From contig WJBW01000002.1 of NCBI GenBank assembly GCA_009646425.1, forward strand, positions 436,733-500,732: a DNA stretch of 64,000 bases, given 5' to 3'. The notes beneath the pieces are model-generated. The model made no database searches. It was not told where the DNA came from and was given only the letters and a program-made list of their open reading frames with translations. The stretch comes from Burkholderiales bacterium LSUCC0115 (GTDB lineage Bacteria; Pseudomonadota; Gammaproteobacteria; Burkholderiales; Burkholderiaceae_A). Position numbers and translations under genes: made by a program. Below are positions 29,583-36,011 of the stretch, piece by piece (position 1 is the first letter of the stretch; every line of letters starts with the position of its first letter).

Positions 29583-30446
29583 ATGACTTTCATCGAACGC
29601 TGCCAGACCGCTTGGCATCAGCAAGCCAGCCTGCTCTGCGTGGGGCTGGACCCCGAGCTCGGCAAACTCCCAACTGCCCTCTCAGACAACAGCGCGCCAC
29701 TGGACCGAGTTCGCACCTTTTGCATTGGTGTGGTGGAGGCCACTGCGGCACATGCCTGTGCCTTTAAGCCCCAGATCGCTCACTTTGCAGCCCTTGGCGC
29801 CGAGTCGGTCTTGGCCGAGGTCTGCGACTACATCAAGCAACATCACCCTCAACATGTCCTCATCCTGGACAGCAAACGCGGTGACATTGGTTCGACTGCG
29901 CAGCACTATGCCAGCGAGGCGTTTGATCGTTATGGTGCTGATGCCGTCACGCTCAATCCATACATGGGGACCGACAGCCTGCAGCCCTTTCTAGATCGCG
30001 CCGACAAAGGTATTTTCGTCTTGTGTCGCACCAGCAACCCGGGCGGCGATGAATTCCAGATGCAGACCCTGGCCAGCGGTGAAAAACTCTTTGAGAGAGT
30101 CGCCGCAACAGCGCAGCAGAAATGGAACACCAAGAGACAGGCTGGTCTGGTGGTCGGTGCCACCTACCCTGCTGAGATTGCGAAGGTACGAGCACTGGCA
30201 CCTGACCTGCCGCTTCTCGTCCCAGGTATCGGAGCCCAGGGCGGCGATCTGGTGGCAACCGTCGCGGCCGGTCTGACCTGCGCGCAGAATCCCGCACAAC
30301 ACCCGGCCGGCCTCTTCATCAACTCCTCACGGGCGATCTTGTACGCCAGTGCTGGCGCTGACTGGCAGCAGGCTGCCCAAGCCGAGGCGCAGCGTACGCA
30401 ATTGGCCATTGCCCAGGCAGCCCAGGCAGCCAAAGCTGCTGGTTAG
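29583..30446 (+). CDS. pyrF: Orotidine 5'-phosphate decarboxylase, type 2
   Basis: Last step of de novo UMP synthesis. The 287-residue chain is the longer type 2 form found in some proteobacteria and actinobacteria. The segment LLCVGLDPELGKLP is near the N-terminus and the catalytic LDSKRGDIGSTAQ carries the Lys/Asp residues. VPGIGAQGGD and FINSSRAILYA bind phosphate. The ATG at 29583 follows the groEL terminator; the longer frame would run through the hairpin. It is followed within 4 bp by an ABC-2 permease gene. Confidence 0.93.
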   Translation: MTFIERCQTAWHQQASLLCVGLDPELGKLPTALSDNSAPLDRVRTFCIGVVEATAAHACAFKPQIAHFAALGAESVLAEVCDYIKQHHPQHVLILDSKRGDIGSTAQHYASEAFDRYGADAVTLNPYMGTDSLQPFLDRADKGIFVLCRTSNPGGDEFQMQTLASGEKLFERVAATAQQKWNTKRQAGLVVGATYPAEIAKVRALAPDLPLLVPGIGAQGGDLVATVAAGLTCAQNPAQHPAGLFINSSRAILYASAGADWQQAAQAEAQRTQLAIAQAAQAAKAAG

Positions 30447-30450
30447 CCCC

Positions 30451-31269
30451 ATGCCACTCGACACAAGCCTACAGAGCAGGACCCCACCCACGTTGGGGAC
30501 AGCCGCCGCCAACGCGGTCGGTGCCTGGGCCTTGCTGGCCAAAGAGATCCGTCGGTTCACCAAGGTCTCGGTTCAGACCATCCTGGCGCCCGTGGTCTCC
30601 TCCATGCTCTTTCTGGTGATCTTTGCCTTCTTACTAGAAGGTCGACTCGAGCCATTCCCCGGTGTGAGCTACAGCCAATTCCTGGTGCCGGGTCTGGTCA
30701 TGATGACCCTGCAGCAAAACGCGTTTGCCAACTCCAGCTCCAGCCTGACCCAGAGCAAGATCACCGGCAATCTGGTCTTTCTCATGCTCTCGCCCATGCG
30801 GCCCTGGGAGTGGCTGGTCGGTTATCTGGGCGGCGCCTTGGCCCGTGGGCTGGCCTGTGGTGGGGTCGTCTGGCTGGCCTCGCTGCCCTTTGTCAGCCTG
30901 CCCATGCACAACCTGCTGCTCACGCTGGCCTTTGCCGTGATGGCCAGCCTGATCATGGGGAGCCTGGGCCTGATCGCTGCGCTCTGGGCGGAGAAATGGG
31001 ATCACGTCTCTGCCTTCCAGAATTTCCTGATCAACCCGCTGACCTTTATGGCCGGGGTGTTTTACAGCGTGCACAACCTGCCACCCACTTTTCAGGCGAT
31101 CAGCCATCTCAATCCCTTTTTCTATCTGATCGATGGATTCCGGTTTGGCTTCTTTGGGGTGGGAGATGTATCGCCCTGGATGAGTCTTGGGGTCTGCAGC
31201 CTGGCCGCGCTCGGCCTGGTGGCGCTCACCCACCGTCTGGTGGCCATCGGCTGGTGCATTCGTCAGTAG
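30451..31269 (+). CDS. ABC-2 type transporter permease
   Basis: A 272-residue membrane protein of the ABC-2 family (YadH-like), with a cytoplasmic N-terminus including LAKEIRRFTKVSVQTILAPVVSS and six hydrophobic segments. The pattern LVPGLVMMTLQQNAFANSS and NPLTFMAGVFYSVHNLPP is typical. No ATP-binding partner gene is adjacent, although such permeases usually follow one, so its ATPase must be encoded elsewhere. The start is 4 bp after pyrF and its stop overlaps the next start by 1 bp (TAGTG). Confidence 0.85.
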   Translation: MPLDTSLQSRTPPTLGTAAANAVGAWALLAKEIRRFTKVSVQTILAPVVSSMLFLVIFAFLLEGRLEPFPGVSYSQFLVPGLVMMTLQQNAFANSSSSLTQSKITGNLVFLMLSPMRPWEWLVGYLGGALARGLACGGVVWLASLPFVSLPMHNLLLTLAFAVMASLIMGSLGLIAALWAEKWDHVSAFQNFLINPLTFMAGVFYSVHNLPPTFQAISHLNPFFYLIDGFRFGFFGVGDVSPWMSLGVCSLAALGLVALTHRLVAIGWCIRQ

Positions 31270-32165
31270 TGAATCACCACCGACTGCCGCCTGCTCACCT
31301 GCTGTTGGTGCTGCTCGTCATGGGCATCTGGGGGACCAACTTTGTCTTCATGCGATGGGCTGTGGATCTGGTGCCACCCATGACCTTTGCCACCCTTCGA
31401 TTCGCTACCATCTCGCTCACGCTGCTGCTGTTTGTGGCACGCCCCGCCGTTCCCATTCAACTCCTGTTGGGGTATGGCCTGTTTTCCTTTTTTGCCCAGT
31501 TCGCCCTGCTCTTTGGTGCCATCGCAGTCGGCATGCCGGCGGGCCTGGCCTCCTTGGTCATTCAGAGCCAGGTGTTTTTTACCCTGACCTTTGCAGTGCT
31601 CTGGACCCATGAGCGTCCGCATCCCGTGCAAGTGTTGGGAGTGGGGATTGGTGTCGTGGGTATCGCAGCCGTGGCCTTGGATGTCGGTCAGTCATCCTCG
31701 ATGCTAGGCTTTGTCATGACCATTGCGGCAGCGGCCTCATGGGCCAGTGGCAACATGTTCATCAAGGCCATGGGTCAGACAGCCGCAGTCCCCATGGTCA
31801 CCTGGGGTTCGCTGGTGGCCGCGGCAGCCCTCTTGCCCCTGTCCTTGATCCTGGAAGGCACCGCCGGCTGGCAGCAGGTCTGGCATCACCTCAGCCACCC
31901 CACGCCCATCTTCTGGCTCTGCCTGTTGATCAACGCGTACGGAGCCAGCCTGATTGGCTACAGCGGCTGGTCCTGGCTGCTGCGTCGACACCCCGCCTCG
32001 CAGGTCGCGCCCTTTACGCTACTGGTGCCAGTCTTTGGTCTGGGCTCGGCCGCCTTGCTCTTGGGTGAGACCATCAGCGCTGGCAAGTGGCTGGGCATTG
32101 CCCTGGTCTTTGCTGGCCTAGCCCTGACCCAGGCCAAGCCAAGCCGCTCCCACCACACCCGCTGA
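31269..32165 (+). CDS. EamA/DMT family transporter
   Basis: A 298-residue inner-membrane transporter of the drug/metabolite transporter superfamily with ten hydrophobic segments in two EamA repeats (about residues 8-140 and 150-290). The pattern MGIWGTNFVFMRWAVD opens the first repeat and PFTLLVPVFGLGSAALLLGE lies near the end of the second. The likely start is GTG at 31269, overlapping the previous stop by one base. Substrate is unknown; amino acid or metabolite efflux is common in this family. The 3' end overlaps the convergent ROK kinase gene by 48 bp. Confidence 0.85.
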   Translation: MNHHRLPPAHLLLVLLVMGIWGTNFVFMRWAVDLVPPMTFATLRFATISLTLLLFVARPAVPIQLLLGYGLFSFFAQFALLFGAIAVGMPAGLASLVIQSQVFFTLTFAVLWTHERPHPVQVLGVGIGVVGIAAVALDVGQSSSMLGFVMTIAAAASWASGNMFIKAMGQTAAVPMVTWGSLVAAAALLPLSLILEGTAGWQQVWHHLSHPTPIFWLCLLINAYGASLIGYSGWSWLLRRHPASQVAPFTLLVPVFGLGSAALLLGETISAGKWLGIALVFAGLALTQAKPSRSHHTR

Positions 32166-33044
32166 GTCACCCAACTGGTTGACTCGGACCGGCGTCAGAC
32201 AGCTGCCACCAAAGACCGTTTTCTGAAGGCTCTGTTGGCAACGCTCGGCCAGGCCGGGTAGGTTCGACAGACCACCACCCAGCACAATCACGTCCGGATC
32301 CAAGACCTGCACCACTCGAGACAATCCCTGGGCCAGCGCCCAGTCAAATCGCTCTTGTAGAGCGAGTGCATCGGGATCGTGGCTATCCAACAAGATGTCT
32401 TTGGCCTCGCGCAGGCGACCGGTTCTCTCCTGGTAGCGGGCCCGCAGTCCACTGCCCGACAACCAGGTCTCGACACAGCCCTGCTTGCCACACCAACAGG
32501 CGGGTCCACGATCGTCCAGACTGATGTGACCCCACTCACCCGCAACACGATTGGGGCCGGTGTGAAGCCGACCATCACGAACCCAGCCTGCGCCACAGCC
32601 GGTGCCCATAATCAATCCCAACACCACCCCAAAGCCTTGGCCCGCCCCCGCCCTGGCCTCGGCCAGTGCAAAACAGTTGGCGTCGTTCTCGATGCGCACC
32701 GCCTGACCCATGGCTTCATTCACCAGTGTCTGTAGGTCGACACCATTAAGGCAGGTCGTGTTGGAATTGCGAAGCAAGCCAGTGCGTGGGTCCAGCGAGC
32801 CTGGCGTGGCCAGGCCGATGGTCATCTTCGCCGGTGGCTGCCCAACCGACTCGCCGGCCCTCTGAAGTCCCGACAAAGCCTGCTGTACCACCAGATCTCT
32901 CAGGTCCGCCATGGCCTGCACAATGGCTGCAGGCCCTTGATCAGTTGGTGTGGCCACCCGATGACGCGCCAGGATCTGGCCTGTCTCCGACAAGACCACC
33001 GCCTCGGTCTTGGTGCCGCCCAGATCGATGCCAATGGACCACAT
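32118..33044 (-). CDS. ROK family sugar kinase
   Basis: A 308-residue sugar kinase of the ROK family, probably fructokinase or glucokinase-like. It has the phosphate-binding IGIDLGGTKTEAVV, the ENDANCFALAEA motif with the catalytic Asp, and the ROK zinc motif GHISLDD...CWCGKQGCVE. A regulator form is unlikely because no helix-turn-helix precedes it. The start overlaps the stop of the ABC exporter gene by one base (TGATG), so both are in one transcript. Exact sugar specificity cannot be read from the sequence. Confidence 0.9.
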   Translation of the reverse strand: MWSIGIDLGGTKTEAVVLSETGQILARHRVATPTDQGPAAIVQAMADLRDLVVQQALSGLQRAGESVGQPPAKMTIGLATPGSLDPRTGLLRNSNTTCLNGVDLQTLVNEAMGQAVRIENDANCFALAEARAGAGQGFGVVLGLIMGTGCGAGWVRDGRLHTGPNRVAGEWGHISLDDRGPACWCGKQGCVETWLSGSGLRARYQERTGRLREAKDILLDSHDPDALALQERFDWALAQGLSRVVQVLDPDVIVLGGGLSNLPGLAERCQQSLQKTVFGGSCLTPVRVNQLGDSAGVVGAAWLGLGQG

Positions 33045-34801
33045 CAGACCGTCTCCTGGCGATCCACAAACTGCTGTTCAGCCAGTGACTGATAGAGCAC
33101 GCTGGTCCTGATCAATTCATCGTGCGGGGCCAGCCCAACCAATTCACCCTGATCCATCAGAGCGATCAGGCTGGCCTGACGCACAGTCGACAGGCGGTGG
33201 GCAATGACCATGGCGGTACGCCCGGGCAGCAGCTCTTGTAGGGCCTCTTGAACAGCTCGCTCGGAGAGCGTATCCAAGGCAGAGGTCGCCTCATCCAAGA
33301 GCAGCAGGGGCGGGTTGCGAAGAATCGCTCTGGCAATCGCCATGCGCTGGCGCTGCCCGCCCGACAGTCGCAGTCCACGCTCACCCAAGAAGGTCTGATA
33401 GCCCTGCGGCAGCTGCTCAATAAAGGCGTGGGCATGGGCGGCCTTGGCAGCCCGATAGACCTGCTCAGAACTGGCGGACAAATCACCGTAGCGAATGTTG
33501 TTCAGGGCATCATCGGAGAACACCACCGGGTCTTGGGGCACCAGACCAATGCTGGCGCGAATGCGCTGAGCGCCCCAGTCATCCCAGGCTTTTCCATTGA
33601 TGAGAATCTGGCCTCGCTGCGGCTGATAAAAACCCATGAGCAATTGAAAGACCGTGGTCTTGCCTGCGCCTGACGGACCCACCAAGGCCAGCACCTGACC
33701 AGCAGCCAACTGGAAGCTGAGCCCCTTGAGCACCCAGTCCTCTGGTCGAGAAGGGTAGGCAAACCAGACATCGCGAAATTCGATCGAGACCTCTGGCATC
33801 GGCTGTTCAGCACTGGACGTTTTCCCTTGGCTGTCTTCAGCTGCAGTCGTCGAGAGCGCCAACAGGGCCATCAAGCGATCGGTTGCACCCAGCGCCCGCT
33901 GCAGATCACCCCAGACCTCGGACAGGGCTGCGATGGAACCGGCTGTCAGCGTGGCATACAGGACAAACTGGGCCAACTCACCGGCTGTCATGCGATTGGC
34001 CACCACCTCACGAGCGCCCATCCACAACACGAACACGATCACACCAAAGGCCAAAACAATCGCTACGGCTGTCAACAAGGACCGAGTCCAGATGCGACGA
34101 CGCGCCGTATGAAAGGCCCTCTCCACCTCGTACTCATAACGCTGGGATTCATAGCCTTCTCGACCAAAGGCCTGCACCGTGGTGATCGCACCCAGCATTT
34201 CACCCGCCAATGCGCTGGTGTCGGCCACACGGTCTTGGCTGGCCTTGGCCACCTTCCGCACGCGTCGACCCAAGGCCAGCACCGGCAAGATCACAGCAAT
34301 CAGCAACCCCACCATCAGGCTGGCCAGCACCGGACTGGTGATCAGCATCATGCTCACGCCGCCCGCAAACATCACGCCGCTTCGCAAGGCCATGGAGACA
34401 CTGGTCCCCACCAGCGTCTGAATCAAGGTGGTGTCCGCGGTCAGACGGGACAAGACCTCACCCACCTGCAACGTCTCAAAATAGGCTGGCGGTTGTAGCA
34501 GCACCCTGCTGTAGACCTGTCGCCTCAGGTCAGCCACCACCCGCTCCCCCAGCCAGCTCATCGTGTAAAACCGGGCCGCAGTGGTCAGCGCCACCAAGAC
34601 CGACAAGCCCATGAGCCAGGCAAAAGGCTCGTTGATCTGGGACAGGCCGCGGTCAATCAGGTCACGAAAGGCCAGGGGCACCATCAGCGTCGAGGCCGCT
34701 GCCAAGGCCAGAAACACCAGTGCCAAGAGCCAACGGCCCTTGTATTGAAGGGCCATGTGGATCAAGGGGCGAAGGGAACCTGTGGTTGAATGCGGACTCA
34801 T
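33044..34801 (-). CDS. ABC exporter, fused permease and ATPase (MsbA-like)
   Basis: A 585-residue half-transporter that should act as a homodimer. The six-helix type I exporter domain fills residues 1 to about 320. The ATPase domain follows with Walker A LVGPSGAGKTTVFQL, signature LSGGQRQRMAIARAIL, Walker B LLLLDEATSALD and the H-loop VIAHRLSTV. The sequence resembles the MsbA/lipid-drug exporter group, but the substrate is open. It is separated from the divergent NnrU gene by only 31 bp. Confidence 0.92.
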   Translation of the reverse strand: MSPHSTTGSLRPLIHMALQYKGRWLLALVFLALAAASTLMVPLAFRDLIDRGLSQINEPFAWLMGLSVLVALTTAARFYTMSWLGERVVADLRRQVYSRVLLQPPAYFETLQVGEVLSRLTADTTLIQTLVGTSVSMALRSGVMFAGGVSMMLITSPVLASLMVGLLIAVILPVLALGRRVRKVAKASQDRVADTSALAGEMLGAITTVQAFGREGYESQRYEYEVERAFHTARRRIWTRSLLTAVAIVLAFGVIVFVLWMGAREVVANRMTAGELAQFVLYATLTAGSIAALSEVWGDLQRALGATDRLMALLALSTTAAEDSQGKTSSAEQPMPEVSIEFRDVWFAYPSRPEDWVLKGLSFQLAAGQVLALVGPSGAGKTTVFQLLMGFYQPQRGQILINGKAWDDWGAQRIRASIGLVPQDPVVFSDDALNNIRYGDLSASSEQVYRAAKAAHAHAFIEQLPQGYQTFLGERGLRLSGGQRQRMAIARAILRNPPLLLLDEATSALDTLSERAVQEALQELLPGRTAMVIAHRLSTVRQASLIALMDQGELVGLAPHDELIRTSVLYQSLAEQQFVDRQETV

Positions 34802-34832
34802 ACAGTCATCTTACTTTTGAAAGGTTGCCGCC

Positions 34833-35444
34833 ATGGGGCTTCTCGTTGCTGGTCTGATCGTGTTTCTGGGAGTTCACCTGCTGAGAGTCTTGTCCGAAGA
34901 TCAACGCAGCCGACTCATTCAGACCTACGGGCCCTTGGCCTTTAAGGGGGCCTACAGCATTGTCTCGGTGGTGGGCCTCATCCTGATCGTGGCTGGCTAT
35001 GCGGCGGCCCGAACCGATCCGGTCATCCTCTACACCCCGCCAACTGGCATGGCCCATGCGGCCTCGCTCTTGACGCTGGTGGCGTTTGTCCTGTTGGTGG
35101 CCGCCTATATTCCCGGCAACTGGTTTCTGCTCAAGCTCAAACACCCCATGACCCTGGCCGTCAAAACCTGGGCTTTGGGTCACCTGCTGGCCAATGGCGG
35201 CCTGCATGACCTGCTGCTCTTTGGTGGGTTCTTGGTCTGGGCCATTCTGGTCTTTCGCAGCGCGCGCAAGCGCCCGCCCGTCTTGAATCCTGGCCTGGCC
35301 GATGGTCTGCCTGCCGTCATTGCCAGCAAGCCCTCCAGCCTGCTGGGTACTTTGGCCACGCTGGGCATTGGAATCGGCGCCTGGGCCTGGTTTGCCTTCC
35401 AGGGCCACGCCCTGTTGATCGGCGTGGCGCCTTTCGCTCGCTAG
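34833..35444 (+). CDS. NnrU family membrane protein
   Basis: A 203-residue protein with about five hydrophobic segments and the NnrU family start GLLVAGLIVFLGVHLLRVL, followed by YSIVSVVGLILIV and LKHPMTLAVKTWALGHLLANG. NnrU was described near nitrite and nitric oxide reduction genes; its precise role is unclear. It is convergent with a truncated haemoglobin gene and shares a 4-bp CTAG double stop with it, another link to nitric oxide or oxygen chemistry. Confidence 0.9.
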   Translation: MGLLVAGLIVFLGVHLLRVLSEDQRSRLIQTYGPLAFKGAYSIVSVVGLILIVAGYAAARTDPVILYTPPTGMAHAASLLTLVAFVLLVAAYIPGNWFLLKLKHPMTLAVKTWALGHLLANGGLHDLLLFGGFLVWAILVFRSARKRPPVLNPGLADGLPAVIASKPSSLLGTLATLGIGIGAWAWFAFQGHALLIGVAPFAR

Positions 35445-35839
35445 TCGGTATTGACCACCCGCTCGGCCATCTCTGAAAACGCCTGAGTCAGCCGAGCCTT
35501 AAATCCCGACTCCAATCCCTGTTCCTCAAGGGCCTGGCGCATGCAGACCATCCACTGGTCTCGCTCCACCGGGCCAATGACATACGGCAGGTGTCGCCGG
35601 CGTAGCATGGGGTGGCCTTTTTTCTGCTCATAGAGCGGCGGGCCACCCAACCAGCCCGACAGAAATTCAAAGAAAAGCGCATTGGAGCCCTCTAGGCTCT
35701 CGGGGTGAATCTTTCGAACCGCAAAGGCCTCGGGGAGCTCGTCCATGAGCTGGTAGAACCGATCCACCAACCGGTGAACGCCGGCTTCACCGCCGATCAA
35801 GTCGTAGGCGGTCTGAGCAGGGGTGGGGGGCGTCTGCAT
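35441..35839 (-). CDS. Group II truncated haemoglobin
   Basis: A 132-residue haem protein of the 2-on-2 globin group. YDLIGGEAGVHRLVDRFYQLMD carries the B10 Tyr region. The proximal-histidine stretch GHPMLRRRHLPYVIG and the G8 Trp in RDQWMVCMRQAL fit group II. Such globins bind oxygen and nitric oxide, and are often linked to NO detoxification. The start codon lies only 16 nt after the 3' end of a tRNA-Met gene, with a C-rich leader and no Shine-Dalgarno, so it may be translated from a tRNA-mRNA transcript. Confidence 0.93.
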   Translation of the reverse strand: MQTPPTPAQTAYDLIGGEAGVHRLVDRFYQLMDELPEAFAVRKIHPESLEGSNALFFEFLSGWLGGPPLYEQKKGHPMLRRRHLPYVIGPVERDQWMVCMRQALEEQGLESGFKARLTQAFSEMAERVVNTD

Positions 35840-35855
35840 AGTGGGGGGGTGGGAT

Positions 35856-35932
35856 TGGTGGTGATGGGCAGAATCGAACTGCCGACCTTGGGGTTATGAA
35901 TCCCACGCTCTAACCGACTGAGCTACATCACC
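35856..35932 (-). tRNA. tRNA-Met(CAU), elongator
   Basis: A 77-nt cloverleaf with encoded CCA: acceptor GGTGATG/CATCACC, D arm with GCTC/GAGC, anticodon loop TTCATAA, variable loop AGGTC and T arm GGCAG/CTGCC around TTCGATT. Initiator features are absent (the first pair is G-C), so this is the elongator. The anticodon stem TGGGA/CCCCA has an A-C mismatch at 31-39. Downstream is the truncated haemoglobin gene. Confidence 0.95.
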
Positions 35933-35937
35933 GCTAC

Positions 35938-35959
35938 ATCAGGCTTTAATCAGGCTTTG
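35938..35959 (-). repeat. Tandem 11-bp repeat in the tRNA-Met leader
   Basis: Two adjacent copies of ATCAGGCTTT(A/G) (plus-strand reading) with one difference at the last base. They lie between the putative promoter and the tRNA 5' end, in the part removed by RNase P. Function is unknown. Confidence 0.6.
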
Positions 35960-35993
35960 ACTCCAAGGGAATTCAACCCCTGAAAAGCCGCAC

Positions 35994-36002
35994 ATTATAC
36001 CA
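35994..36002 (-). promoter_or_regulatory. Extended -10 promoter of tRNA-Met
   Basis: On the minus strand the sequence reads TGG-TATAAT, an extended -10 box with a perfect hexamer, followed by the GC-rich discriminator GTGCGGC. That is typical for stable RNA promoters under stringent control. No good -35 box is seen at the right distance. Transcription should start about 55 nt before the tRNA 5' end. Confidence 0.65.
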
Positions 36003-36011
36003 TTGCAGACT

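Noticed and set aside
30810..31268. Long 5' extension of the EamA transporter frame inside the ABC-2 permease gene
   Set aside because: The extension is out of frame with the permease, is not hydrophobic and has no family match; the GTG at 31269 is the sensible start.
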